64,000 bases of DNA, taken from NCBI GenBank assembly GCA_004835665.1, contig RBKR01000010.1:1178001-1242000 (forward strand), read 5' to 3'. The first letter of the stretch is position 1. The number at the start of each line of letters is the position of its first letter. Origin of the DNA: Phoma sp. XZ068 (Eukaryota; Ascomycota; Dothideomycetes; Pleosporales; Didymellaceae). Under the pieces are notes generated by a model that was not told the DNA's origin, ran no database searches, and was given only the letters and a program-made list of their open reading frames with translations. Shown here piece by piece: positions 27,639-38,959 of the stretch. The translations under genes and the position numbers were made by a program.

Positions 27639-29606
27639 TCATATACTAGGGTACAGCCTGGGTCCAGTAGCGACAGGGCGCAGTAGACCCGCCTCTTCGA
27701 TGTCTCGAACAAGCGAAGCAAGGGCATAATCACATCCTCGTGCCATCCTTAATCCCATAGAAATAGGAAGATACTCCGTCTTGAGTGTCACTCTACTCAA
27801 GTATGGTACCTCTCCAATCGGTACCGCCACCTCCGGCGCACCAGCCATGACTGGGATGGACGAATCCTCAAAGCCAAGAGGTGGCGTGGTAGGTGCACCA
27901 AAGTAATTATCGCGGTAAGCAGGATCGCCGGTCCTGAAAGTGTACACATAGAGTCCCTCAGAGCAGGACTCAACATCGTGCATTCCGTAACCTTCAGTCT
28001 CCCACCAGTTCCTGAAAATGGTCATGTTTCGAAGGGCCTGAGCATAAATCGACTCGGTGGCGTTTTCCTGGCCCCATTTCCAGCGCGCGAGGGGTCCTGG
28101 GTTGATGTAAGGTCTGCGACCGTCGTGTTGAGCAGCGTAGTCCTCAAAAAAAGGCTCACCGAGCTGTTGCCACTGATCGTGAGAGGTATAGACGCCATAG
28201 GTAAGATACAACATGTCCGCAAGATCTTCAGGTGCATCGCCATGGGTTTCTATCCAGTGCTGAGTGTAGTTGACCGTTGTCGTATTGACATCGAGAAAGC
28301 CTTCTAGACCATGAATGAACGACTTGATCAGGTTTGTGGACTCTTCAGAAGGTGGTTCAGAGGACCATGAACCTTGCAGTGCGGAACTGAAATATAGACT
28401 CTTTGGGTACGCGGTGAAGTTAGACTGTTGATTGGGGTACCAAGCTTGCGACACTTTAGCCCAGAGACTACCACTGCGAGCAAACACACCCGCAGTATCG
28501 GAAACAGGGCTCAGAGGAATGACATGTTCCAAAGATATTGCCCCAGTTGATGGTCGGTTGCCAAAAACACCTTGGGCTGCGGCGGGCCCGCGCATAGATC
28601 CTCCGGTATCGCTCCCAACAGTAAGATCAAGCCAATCATACGAACCAATGCCTGCACCTGGTCCGGAAGACGAGCCGCTAGGGTCCTGAGCTCCATCACC
28701 CCTTGGGTTGAAAGGTGCATGTACATCAACCCAATCGGCTGTGGGACGATCTCCGTTCGCGAACTGTACAGTTCCCATCTTGCCAATAAGGACAGCACCA
28801 AGATCAACTAGTCTCTGGACTGCAGGTCCTGTGTTATTTTGTTGACCATAGAGATAGAAGTAGTCTCGATTACCACCACTCGTAGCAATTCCCTTGACAT
28901 GGAAGATATCTTTGACACCGAATCGAAGGCCAGCCAGAGGTAAATCATCGCTTGCTGTGTAGTAGAGCCTAGAAGGCACTGCAATACTTCTGGCGATGAC
29001 ATTCTCTGTAACAGCAGGCAGGCTCTTATAGCCTCCTTCTCCGTCACTGATAATTCCTTGGATAAAAGCCAGATTGTCATCAGGAAATAAGCGGTGTGCT
29101 TTAAAGATAGCGCCTGTAGCAGCAGAAGCGAAGTAAGGCCCTTTCGGTATGTCCGGATCGAGAGATCCTCGTATGAAATTCTCAGATTCTTCTGCGCTTT
29201 CGTAGATGAATCGAACGTTGTTCAGGTCATTCAGATAGCTGGTGAAGGCCTTGTTGATGACCGCGATACTGTGGTTGCGTGTCGACCTGAGAAAGATCGT
29301 TTCCAGGAATTCAGGATGGAAGACATCGTCTTCGTTTCGATAGAAAGCAACGATCTCGGTAAGCTCATCTGGACGGAATTCCTTGGCCGAGGTCTCGATG
29401 ACCGTTAATGGGAAGATGTCGTGGTGAGATTCTCGTGCTGAAGCCAGAATGGCTCCGCGGTTGCGACCTCGTTCAAGATGACCGACAGGAATACCGCTAA
29501 TGTAGTATTTGATCTTGCCCAAAGATACGACTCGTCCATCGTCAACAAGATTGGCCAGTACAAGGTTCGGTACCACTGCTGCCAATACGGAAAAGATGAA
29601 CCTCAT
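27639..29606 (-). CDS. Secreted amidase-signature family hydrolase
   Basis: A 655-residue uninterrupted frame. Residues 1-18 form a signal peptide, so the enzyme is probably exported. Residues ~30-200 resemble the N-terminal domain that precedes some fungal amidases. The amidase-signature core follows, with FGVKDIFHVKG giving catalytic Lys232, the Ser-rich loop DPSGSSSGPGAG giving the cis-Ser near 313, and GSDTGGSMRGPAA giving nucleophile Ser337. The 24-residue Ser-Ser spacing is normal for the family. Such enzymes hydrolyse amide bonds; the substrate cannot be told. It is the first of four minus-strand metabolic genes. Confidence 0.88.
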   Translation of the reverse strand: MRFIFSVLAAVVPNLVLANLVDDGRVVSLGKIKYYISGIPVGHLERGRNRGAILASARESHHDIFPLTVIETSAKEFRPDELTEIVAFYRNEDDVFHPEFLETIFLRSTRNHSIAVINKAFTSYLNDLNNVRFIYESAEESENFIRGSLDPDIPKGPYFASAATGAIFKAHRLFPDDNLAFIQGIISDGEGGYKSLPAVTENVIARSIAVPSRLYYTASDDLPLAGLRFGVKDIFHVKGIATSGGNRDYFYLYGQQNNTGPAVQRLVDLGAVLIGKMGTVQFANGDRPTADWVDVHAPFNPRGDGAQDPSGSSSGPGAGIGSYDWLDLTVGSDTGGSMRGPAAAQGVFGNRPSTGAISLEHVIPLSPVSDTAGVFARSGSLWAKVSQAWYPNQQSNFTAYPKSLYFSSALQGSWSSEPPSEESTNLIKSFIHGLEGFLDVNTTTVNYTQHWIETHGDAPEDLADMLYLTYGVYTSHDQWQQLGEPFFEDYAAQHDGRRPYINPGPLARWKWGQENATESIYAQALRNMTIFRNWWETEGYGMHDVESCSEGLYVYTFRTGDPAYRDNYFGAPTTPPLGFEDSSIPVMAGAPEVAVPIGEVPYLSRVTLKTEYLPISMGLRMARGCDYALASLVRDIEEAGLLRPVATGPRLYPSI

Positions 29607-31562
29607 GACGCCCTGAGATATTTTCTTGGAAGCGCGCTGGCCTGGTGTTTGGAGCTGCCTGCCTTGAATGCGCCCAGAGGGTCGTTGATATCTATATTTA
29701 TACTTACGACGTCGTTGAGGTGGCTAGACAAGTGATTATGTCCCTTGAACCATCTTATCAGCGGACAGGTGAGAGGGCGATGATAACGATCCATATTATT
29801 GACATTATCGCTCTTTGCCTACACTACGTCGCTCTAAGGAGATTGGTAACGACTATCGGTCACACGGCGAATCTTGAGGCGGGCTTCGGCGGTGGTGAGC
29901 TCAGGCTGAAATGCACTCACTCGCTGATGATAATTGGCAGACTTGTAAATCCATATATGTTGCGGGGGGTTTTTATGTGTCAAGGAGAGAATGTAGCAGT
30001 CGAGTCATTACAATCTTATCGGCCGTGAGATATATCGTATGTGCTGTGATGGAGCCACTCGAGTCATAAATGCTCTCTTTGCTCGCTAGTCGTAGGAGAG
30101 ATGAATCGCGTTAGGATGTGTTCAGTCTCCACAGGTTCCCGGTTGAGCAGTTCATGTGACCGCGAGTCAATGACAAGTAACACATTGAAGTGCTGTTACT
30201 CATTGCTCCGTTCTCTCTTCGAAGCTTCTTGTACGCAAAAAGGCAAAACCGGCCGTTGGAAATCCCTTTGATGACCGTTAATGTATCGTTGCCTAAAGAA
30301 GCCTAGCACCAACCTCTATCAGTTCTGCTGTGCTAATGCAGCCTGCTGACTGCTTATCGATCTGTGTCGATAGATATGACAGAATCTTCTTGTAAAAACT
30401 GAGGCAAGTCAGTCGTTTGTAGCAACAGGGGTGGTTAGGTTCTCAAAATGTCAAAGATCTTCATCGGCCACCAGCATAACACTTGAAGGAACCAATGTCG
30501 TTCTCCACTCCACTCATACCGAGTTGTGCGTATGTGGGATTCGCATTGAGACTGCAACAATACGATACTTCCTAAGCGTCCAGATCCAGCTAATAGCCTC
30601 CAGATAACCTCGGCCAAAATGTTCTTTCTAAGAAAAATTCGTCGTCTTCTGAGCTCTTCGCATTCTAGTGTGTTCTAGGGTTACTGAGATACATGCAAGC
30701 TGATGGGAACATCACAAGCTGCATTCGGGGCCGCGTACAGTTGGACACGTATCTCTGGAGACATTTGACAGGGCTTGTTGTCTCCAGGATCATGGAATAA
30801 GCCCTAGACATGTTTTAGAATACCCTGCAATAGGGCATCAGTAGCCAGGATTACTGGTCGAATACAGGCGGTAGAGACGAATATTCTAGATGTGATACAC
30901 GAAGTGTTCTGCTCTGGCCGTTGTTCTTTCTATTCGGTATGGGAGGTTTATGCTCTCGTTCATCTACGACAATTACTCAAGTGCAAGCACTCCATGGCAT
31001 GTTGAGCGCACGAGAATTCGGGTACGGCTCACTGTTCCAGTATGCAGATCTGCGGCGACGAGGGTTTTGAGTTCGATCGCGCCCAGAGCACCGAAAGTAT
31101 GTCGCCTTTCATTGGCTACTTAGCTTGCAGTAGGGGAAGAGTTCGTAACGCATTTCCATGGCTACGGTATTCGAAACGCGTACGAATACGACCTTTGCAT
31201 AATTAAGCGTTAGACCAATTTTGCGTTGTGAACATCTTATGCATTGAAAAATGTTTCCCGGCGTGTTCAGCGCAAAAACTTTTCAGGTTCAGCTTTTAGT
31301 ACACCCCGGACATGATTAAACCATCAGCTGTTCATTTTCAAACTCCTAGTAGCCTTCATTCCTCTAGCTTAATCGGGCTTGTTGTATAGTGTTGCCAAAT
31401 CACATGATCCTCATACACAGTCCTTACCCCACACAGTTAGATCACTCCTTGATACAGTATATAGTCTCGAGAGCTTTACTCTCCTTAAACAACACAGCTC
31501 TCATCCTTCTTGCAGACTTCATGTTCGCACATATAGAAACAAAGACAACGGTTGAAGCTGAA
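29607..31562. other. Long intergenic region
   Basis: Almost 2 kb without a supported gene. It contains the 5' flank and presumably the promoter of the amidase gene. Short ORFs at 29645-30028 and 31389-31571 have no recognisable content. Confidence 0.4.
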
Positions 31563-33276
31563 CTACTGTAACTTGAAAAAGCCCCGCCAGAGTCCTCGAG
31601 ATGTAAAAATACCGTGAGGATCAACACTACTCTGGATTTCCGTTAATCTCTTCCTGTTCTGCTCTCCATAGCTCGTAAATGGATCCTGGTCGTATTTGGC
31701 ATAATTGATGTAGATGTATGGATGATCTGCGTTCTCGGAAACGGCGACTGATCTTATTTCTTGAATCACTTTGTCGGAGAAGGCACTCATTTTTGCATCG
31801 TCCGATGCGTCTGACCATATCAGAGAAAGCATAGTGACTGAGAAACAATTAGATCTGATAGCCACGGGCATTTGTGATATCTTACTGATTAGCGGTGAGT
31901 CCTCGTCGATACCAAGAGCATTGCCTCCACGCTCTTTCATAGCTTTTACCGCATTCGTGGGAATAGGGTAAACGATGAGGAACGGGACTAGACCTCGTAC
32001 ATCTTTGACGGTCTGTACCTCTTGCCGGAAAATGTCGATTGCTCTCCGGCTCACTTTTAGCGATGGATAATACGTGAGTGTGTTGAAGAGATGACTATAT
32101 CAGAATTAGTGTCAAAGCAGTATGGCACTGTTGCTGAAGTCCTACCGGTCAGTACCACTGAAAGGTGTGGGAGTGGATAAATTCGCAAGGCTGTTGATAG
32201 CACCAGTTGTTGTATCGTAAGAAAGTCGATTCAAGCCATCATAAACTTGCGGATTTTGAACTGGCTGAGCGTACCGTGCCCTGGCAACAGTGGTGAAGCG
32301 GTCCTGGGCTTGGCTATAACTGTCGAAGTACTCGTAAAGATTGTCCGGATCGTCGACAGAAGTAAAAAGTCTTTGAGACTCTGCCAGGATCTCGTCTGTG
32401 CGGTTCGCGTTGAAATTCCAGGTTTGACCCCATACCGGACCCTGTGGAAATACTCGTGCTAGGAAAGAAGTGACAATGCCGAAATTGTTCGCTCCGCCTC
32501 GAAGCGCCCAGTAAAGATCCGGATTGATGTGCTCGCTTGCGGTTACGACCGAAGAGTTGGCGAGAACGACCTTAATAGCGTTTCAGCGTATCGATCAAAG
32601 ATGTAAGACAGTGACACATACCTCATACTCAAAAACATTGTCTAACGCCCAACCCCATCTTGGGGATAGAGTTGAAGTTCCGCCACCTAGAGTAAAGCCA
32701 CCGACACCGACGCTGCCCGTTCTTCCTGCAACGAAGGCTAGGTTGAAAGGCTCGAGAGCAGTAAGAACTTGGTGCGAAGTGGCGCCTCCGCCTATGTACG
32801 CTGAAGTGTTGTTTCCCGTAAGTGTCACCGTGCTCATTTTCTGCAGGTCAACAGTAACGCCGCCCACCGAATTGGAGTCGTCTTCGTGTCGAGAATGTCC
32901 TCCGCACTTTACCGCAAACCTACAGCCGTTATCGACGAGAGTTGTCAGAATACTGGAGACATTGGCTGTGCTGGTAGGCTCCACCCTACAGGCAGGGCGA
33001 ACGGCCTGCTGCCTCGCATCCCAGAACGTAAGGTTGTCATCCTCCGGATAGTGTAGAGCAGCTCCGAACCTCAAAGAAAGCTCCTCACACTGCAGCTGGT
33101 TATCTTTATGGTCATCCCAAAAAAAGAGAAATACATACTGCTTGCTGGCAGGCTGCCGGGATCGTGTCGTTAAGACCTGAAACTACACGAGCTCCATGAG
33201 CAGACTGCAAGCCTCCAAATGAACTAGATAGAACAGCCTTCACGAAAATGCCAGTAAGGAGAAGGGGGTAATGCAT
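31563..33276 (-). CDS. FAD-linked oxidoreductase (PCMH/BBE type), four exons
   Basis: Four exons join cleanly: 33276-33139, 33095-32622, 32570-32146 and 32094-31563, giving about 522 residues. All donors are GT and all acceptors AG. A hydrophobic N-terminus suggests secretion. The FAD-binding PCMH domain shows FAVKCGGHSR, whose His is the usual covalent FAD anchor, and GRTGSVGVGGFTLGGG. The substrate half ends with YINYAKYDQDPF and DPHGIFTSRGLW, a BBE-like end. Members oxidise sugars, alcohols or secondary-metabolite intermediates using oxygen. It could act with the neighbouring amidase and reductase genes on one pathway, but the substrate is unknown. Confidence 0.88.
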
Positions 33277-34872
33277 AATGAGTATGGTACCCTGAAATGA
33301 TAGCCGGAAAAAGCTTCAGTAGCCAGAAGTCAATGACGGATAGTTTTTTGAGCAACCAGACGCGGTATGAACTATATACATGCATGCCTTCAGCAGGTAC
33401 CGTCAATGTTTCTGCTTCAAAAGGCTTAGACTCTTCCAAAGCTTGCGCCGATAATGACGCCGAGGAACGGATCTAAGGTCCAGAAACTACGCCAAGAGTC
33501 TGTGGTACACAGGCAGTTGTGCTGTTTTACTGGCACAGCTTTCATAGTTGGGACGGTGACGCGTAACTAAAGGGTCCCGTGCTTTCTTGGCTTGTACCTT
33601 GCTCGTGTGTTTATGGTGAAAAGTCCGTCGCTGCTGCTCCACTAGGCGCACGGTTTCTTCCTTTGTTTGACAGTCATGGGTCAATAATGGTGCTCAAAGC
33701 TCCCCTTGCGGTATGACGACCGCCACTTCGAACTGCACAAAAATCTTTCGAGCTACTGCAACCGGATTACACCTGCAAGCTGGGCAGAACAGGGGCTACC
33801 CCCACAGAGCGGATAGGTCCGCTGAATATGGCACGACTTATAGACAAGTGAGGCTGAATTCCGTTACTCTCGCACGGTGTGTCGACCAAAGGCCGCAAAC
33901 TCCGCTTTCGTCCATCGGGAGTTTGCAAAATCGTTGTCCCCGGCTGGGCCCACTTGAGCCATTCAAGCAATTCCCTGCATACCGTCACTGCTCATCCTTG
34001 CGCACTACTACTCCGACTGCTCCTTATGTTCCGAAGTTTAGGACTGCAATTTTGGTTCTAAAACATGGGCAAGGCCTGTCATCGGACGAATATCACCGGC
34101 CCATCTAGGACAGTGCTCGTGGATATTCACGAGAATCAGCGTGGCCAATCTCAAGTTTACTGCGCATGCTGGAGTCCTCGATTGCTCAGTGTTGCTGACA
34201 GGAGACCTGGGTTCTGTTAGTAACGTACCATCAGTGCATGTGCAAAATGGCAAGGCTCTCAGAACTCACGTAGGTGTCGAACACAGCATAGAGCAGATGA
34301 ATATTCGATGCTTGCCACATGCTTGTGTTACATCGGGTTCAACATCAAGCTAGCCTAGCGATCGTCACTGCAAGTTGATGACTCTGCAGCAGCGTCAAAG
34401 CTAACCACTTTCGTCGCTTAACTCGACCAACACTGTCAATCTGCCACGCTGCGCGACAGTCACCTACATGAGACTCCAAGTCGTCCACCCGATCCTATCT
34501 AAGTGAGACATACCCAGGTACACCACTTATTCCAATCCGAAAAATTTAGAAAGGAACCTTTACCGAGTGCCACACAGGTAATCTCGGGAACACATACTTT
34601 TTTAGCCAACTTACGTGGTGTCAAACATCATCGTACCTATAGAGTCTTTGTCTGTGCTAACGGTGATAGCTTCTTAAGACTATAATTGAATTGGTTAGCC
34701 CCGTCGAGATGCGAAGGTGACAACCCGTGACTCAGTCCGAAAGATCTGAACATGGCATGTGCTGAAGACAAGAGCTAGGTGATTGAATGAGTTTGATTCT
34801 GAGTCTACGTGCAACAGGCTGTCGTTATCCTCTACATCCCCTTTTTCATCTTTTGGGCGGGAGTGCTGCCGC
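33277..34872. other. Intergenic region
   Basis: About 1.6 kb. Frames at 33713-34108 and 34141-34353 on the + strand are short and unrecognised. The 3' flank of the propeller gene and the 5' flank of the oxidase lie here. Confidence 0.35.
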
Positions 34873-35859
34873 TCATAGCTCGATGGCCATAACCTTGCCT
34901 CCTTCAACAAACGATCCGTTAACGGGCGCAGACGATCCTCCGCTAGTGGTAACATACAGCACGTCGCGAAAGCCGGTTGTTCTTCCAAATGCAGCCGAAG
35001 TTGCACCGGCTACATCGGTCGAATTGACGTCGCCCCCAACAACTTCTTGGACGCCGTTCAATCGGACTTGTGTAACAACATTATCAGTAAGCCCGGCGAG
35101 GTATGCTGTGCCGTCTAGGGCTACGGCAAAGTCATCTGAAAGGACCCCTTGGGATATGACTTCGTATGGGCTGGCAGCTCGCCCAGTGACTCGGTCCACG
35201 CGGACGCGGCACAGAAGCCTCCGGGGACTGTTGTTGTAGTAGACATAGTCCCTCCAGACTCGCACACCATTGATACCAAGAGGAAGGCCTAGCCCATCGC
35301 TCGGCGCCATTGTGTCGTCCTGTAAGGCCACTTCGTAGTCCAGGGTCTTGGTGTTGACGCGCCAAATGAGACCGAGCTGAGAGTCCGCGACAAGAACTGT
35401 CCCTGAACTTGCGTCCAGAGTCGCCATGCCATTAAGTAGGCGTGAGCTTTTGAGATTGACAATCTCAGAAACGCGATATTTATGTTGCTTTTTCAAATCA
35501 ATCCGCCAGATACTGCTGCCAGCCGCGACCATGAAAACATCTGGTCCCATCTCAGTGATCCCAGTAGCTTGCTCGACATCGTCAAAATGGTGAATAAGTT
35601 TCGTAGAATTCGATTCAGGCGGGTTGAATGGGTCGATCTCCCAGATCTCGGGAGGAGTTGTCATCGTGACAAGGATTTTGCCATTTGAGCGTACGGCGAT
35701 GTTTTCGACCCATGTTCCGAGTGCGAATTGAGCGACTTCGACGGGTGCATTTGAGATTGTAACGTTGGACATAGCTCTGGGCACAGATCTTATCTCCGTT
35801 GGTAGGCCTAAAGCGACGGAGCAGATAACGGTGACAAGGAACAATTTGAGTTTCGACAT
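34873..35859 (-). CDS. Secreted SMP-30/gluconolactonase-like beta-propeller protein
   Basis: A 328-residue single-exon frame beginning with a clear signal peptide (MSKLKLFLVTVICSVALG). The mature part alternates hydrophobic strands with short turns in a six-fold manner. Examples are WVENIAVRSNGKILVTMTTP, GSSIWRIDLK, GTVLVADSQLGLIWRV and GTAYLAGLTDNVVTQVRL. This is the pattern of SMP-30/strictosidine-synthase-like propellers common in fungal metabolite clusters. Metal-binding residues of true gluconolactonases cannot be assigned with confidence, so an enzymatic role is open. Several N-glycosylation sites (NVT, NST, NGS) fit secretion. Confidence 0.75.
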   Translation of the reverse strand: MSKLKLFLVTVICSVALGLPTEIRSVPRAMSNVTISNAPVEVAQFALGTWVENIAVRSNGKILVTMTTPPEIWEIDPFNPPESNSTKLIHHFDDVEQATGITEMGPDVFMVAAGSSIWRIDLKKQHKYRVSEIVNLKSSRLLNGMATLDASSGTVLVADSQLGLIWRVNTKTLDYEVALQDDTMAPSDGLGLPLGINGVRVWRDYVYYNNSPRRLLCRVRVDRVTGRAASPYEVISQGVLSDDFAVALDGTAYLAGLTDNVVTQVRLNGVQEVVGGDVNSTDVAGATSAAFGRTTGFRDVLYVTTSGGSSAPVNGSFVEGGKVMAIEL

Positions 35860-36690
35860 GATGTACGAGAGAATGTTGAGCTGACTGCAAAGAACCTGAG
35901 GGAAAGTACTTACACGTCATCGTACGCCGGGCTCTTATAAACGTCGTGCCATAGATCTAGGACAGAAGCCAAGACGCATGTGCGTCCAAGACCCTCGTCC
36001 ACGAAGCACCAACGGAATTGTCCGTGTTAACCCTACGCTCTTTGTTTTATTCATCTCGACGAACTTCGGCGACAAGGCCTAGATACTCCGTAGTGCACTG
36101 ACGCTAGTGTGGCGATGCTACTGTCCCCGAACCCCACTTGTACATCGTCCGGGAAGCATGCGAGCCAAGACCACTAGTTGCGGCTGGTGCTTCCTGGGTG
36201 CAACGTCATAATCGTCGTGGGCTATTGAGCGAGCGATAGGTCGAGGGAAGCGACTGATGAATAGCATACCTGTAACGTCCGACCTGCAAGAGATGTGCTG
36301 GTTTCAGGCATGGGCAATGTATGCATCAATGTTTATCACTGGTGACTTTGCATTAGTCATTGACTGACAGGAAGGCCATGTCAGGAAGACCCGTCGTCTC
36401 GTACACAATTTCTCTCAATCACCGAGGTAATATGATGAGCTGTCAACATGCCTGTGTAGCCTTCAATCGCGATGCCAAGAACCTATACGTCCTAGAAGGC
36501 AGCAGGTCATACAATGATTATGCTGCAACCATCCTGTGAGAAGCTTTCAATGTTATCTTCGCCGTCGAAATAGATTTCTCAGTAGGAAATGTCAGCACCT
36601 GCAACCACATTTTCGCTAGACGCCCCTGGGCAACTGTTTTGCTCTGGGAGAGTATCATGTATTCTTCTTTCCAGACGTTCCTAATTACAC
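35860..36690. other. Intergenic region
   Basis: No supported gene. It holds the promoter side of the propeller gene and the 3' flank of the reductase gene. Confidence 0.4.
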
Positions 36691-37761
36691 TCAATGCCAG
36701 TACACCGGTGCAACGCTTTTCGTCATGGGCCACGCCTGCTCCACTGCAGCGACAACATCCTCTGGCAAGCTCTCCTTCTCCAGATCTGTGAGATTATCCT
36801 CTAAATGCTTGACACTGCTTGCACCAATAATGATAGCATCGCCCAAATCCTCCTTGAGCGCAGAGTGGTGTTTGAGCCAGCGCAAGGCAATCTCGCCGAT
36901 CGTGAGGCCGTGCTTCTGTCCCGCTGTTTGAATCATCTCTAGTGCATCGAAGTACGCGTCGTTCCAGTACCGGTTACGATGGAGTTTACCCTGCATTCCT
37001 CTTGGATCGAAACGCGATCCGGCTTCAAACTCAGTCTGGTCGCGTGTATAACGACCCGTAAGGAAGCCACCTGCCAATGGTTGGAAAGCATAAAGCGCGA
37101 TACCGTACTTGCGCAGACATGGGAAAAGCTCGCCCTCGGTGGTGCGTTGCAACATGTTGTAGACTCCTTGATATACTGTAGGCATGATCCAGCCGTTCGT
37201 CTTACATATCTCGCACATAGCTGACACTTCCCAGGACATGTAATTGCTGATACCGAAGCGCGAAAAGTGACCTTCCTTGTGTAAATTGTTGACTTCGCGA
37301 AGTGTGTCCACAAACGGTGTTCTGCGATCTGGGCCATGGAGATAGAACATGTCGATCTTGTCGGTCTTGAGAGCTTTCAGGCTATTTATAAGGCCACGGC
37401 GGACGTCTTCTGGCTTGTGGGTGTAGCTCTCGTATGCTGATGAAGGTCCGCGCGCATTTGGATAGAGTTTTGTTTCCATCACGATGCCGCGCTTCTCCCA
37501 GTCAAGGTCCGCGAGCATACTCTCTGATGAGCCAGAGCCGTACAGACGAGCTGTATCGACTTCGTTGTGGCCATAGCGCTGGAAGGTGTCAAGGATTTTG
37601 GCCGCTTCGTCCAGCTCATGAACTCGTGCACCGAGTGTGTCTTTACCTAATGTTAGCTGAGTTCTTCCTTCCTCTGGAATCTGGGTGTGAAAACACATAC
37701 CGGGCTTTCCGAAAGTCATCGCACCGAAGACAATCTTCATGTTGTTCTTAGTGTTCCTCAT
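36691..37761 (-). CDS. Aldo/keto reductase, AKR7-like
   Basis: Two exons (37761-37701 and 37646-36691) are separated by a 54-nt intron that happens to keep the frame open. The protein is about 338 residues. It starts MRNTKNNMKIVFGAMTFG, the usual N-terminus of aflatoxin-aldehyde-reductase-like enzymes; a second ATG at 37740 is also possible. The catalytic residues are in place: Asp and Tyr in VDTARLYGSG, Lys in METKLYP and His in MFYLHGPD. GASSVKHLEDNL is the NADPH-binding end. These cytosolic enzymes reduce aldehydes and ketones with NADPH. It is the last of four metabolic genes in one orientation. Confidence 0.9.
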   Translation of the reverse strand: MRNTKNNMKIVFGAMTFGKPGMCFHTQIPEEGRTQLTLGKDTLGARVHELDEAAKILDTFQRYGHNEVDTARLYGSGSSESMLADLDWEKRGIVMETKLYPNARGPSSAYESYTHKPEDVRRGLINSLKALKTDKIDMFYLHGPDRRTPFVDTLREVNNLHKEGHFSRFGISNYMSWEVSAMCEICKTNGWIMPTVYQGVYNMLQRTTEGELFPCLRKYGIALYAFQPLAGGFLTGRYTRDQTEFEAGSRFDPRGMQGKLHRNRYWNDAYFDALEMIQTAGQKHGLTIGEIALRWLKHHSALKEDLGDAIIIGASSVKHLEDNLTDLEKESLPEDVVAAVEQAWPMTKSVAPVYWH

Positions 37762-38424
37762 TGCTGTAAAGGTTTGATCAACAAATGTGACTATTGAATA
37801 GTATTGGAGGGCGAAGTGAAGGAATGTCAGAGCAAGCCGATGTGAGTTTCCAAGGGATGACGCGTAAAGTGAACAACAGGCTGCTGTGAACATGGACTCC
37901 TATTGCAGGGCATTTGAAGACGAAGACCATCCGTACTGCCGCTAAGATCCGAGTATCGCCGGGCAAAGATTTATCTAACGGTTGTTGGAACGGGCTTATG
38001 CAGGGTGATGACACTGCATGCGGCTAGTCCCCATCTGGTAAGCGCCCCCTGGACCAAAACATCGGACTAGAAATTGACCGCATCTGCGATCGGGCTTCGT
38101 GCATGTCATTGAGGTAGTATAGCGATAACTTTCCGTCGTTGCGACTTTATGCCTAGTGTCGCTCAGCAGAGTGGAACTAGGGGCTGTAGTGCGATGACCG
38201 TGCAGGTCTAGGTCGCGCTCATGGATTGCAAACGGCTGCGCATGATGCAGACTTGTCACGACATGGCCAACCCAACCCACCAATGATTTGGCGTCATGCT
38301 GATCATATGAACAAATCATGTTCTTGGACGAGCAGTACTTAAAGCAGACGAGGGTCGTGATGATGTGAGAACCGCCTCCACGAGAACAACAACCACATAC
38401 TTTACGTAGTCGACGCGATTCCAC
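37762..38424. other. Divergent intergenic region between two reductase genes
   Basis: About 660 bases separate the 5' ends of the complete reductase (minus) and the truncated one (plus). A shared bidirectional promoter is possible. No binding site was identified. Confidence 0.4.
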
Positions 38425-38766
38425 ATGGCCAACAGAGAGACGATCAACATCGTGCTGGGCACAGCAAACTTTGGATACGAGAACAATTGGTGGGGCGAAG
38501 CAGACGCCCACATCTTGGAAGCCTTTTCCCTTCTAAAAAAATACGGACACAGCAAGCTCGATTCAGCACAACAATACGCTGGCTCTGAGGCCAAACTTGG
38601 CGCGCTCGGAGCCGGCACCGAACATGGTCTCAGTATTGACACAAAGTGGCTTGGTGGATGGGCTAGGGAAGAGAATGCAAATAAGAAAGAGAGCATTGTC
38701 AATACTGCAAAGATCAGTTTGCAAAGGTTGGGCGTAGCCAGTGTCGAGCTCAGCATACTGTCCTGA
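38425..38766 (+). pseudogene. Aldo/keto reductase, truncated after ~110 residues
   Basis: The frame opens MANRETINIVLGTANFGYEN and has LDSAQQYAGSEAKLG, where the Asp and Tyr of the aldo/keto reductase tetrad sit. It also contains SIDTKWLGG, with the Lys. After RLGVASVELSIL it stops, just where the His-containing strand should follow, and the next 190 bases show no homologous continuation. About two thirds of a normal protein (roughly 330 residues) is missing, so it is a 5' remnant. It is related to, but clearly diverged from, the complete copy next door. Confidence 0.75.
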
Positions 38767-38959
38767 CTGTCCCGACCCAGCCTTGTATCCGGGACACCCA
38801 TCGTCTTATGCTGCCTAGCTTCAAAGAGTTCTGCTTCCAAACTTAGACAAGCCTGAACCCAGTCCGCCTGTCTAGTTACTAGCCCGCCGACCCGATTCAT
38901 TACACATCCTTCACTTCATATTCTTCTGTATTGTTAGTAGCCGTTTGTAGATCTGACTG

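Noticed and set aside
34141..34353. 70-codon + strand ORF as a small gene
   Set aside because: No signal peptide, domain or homologous context.
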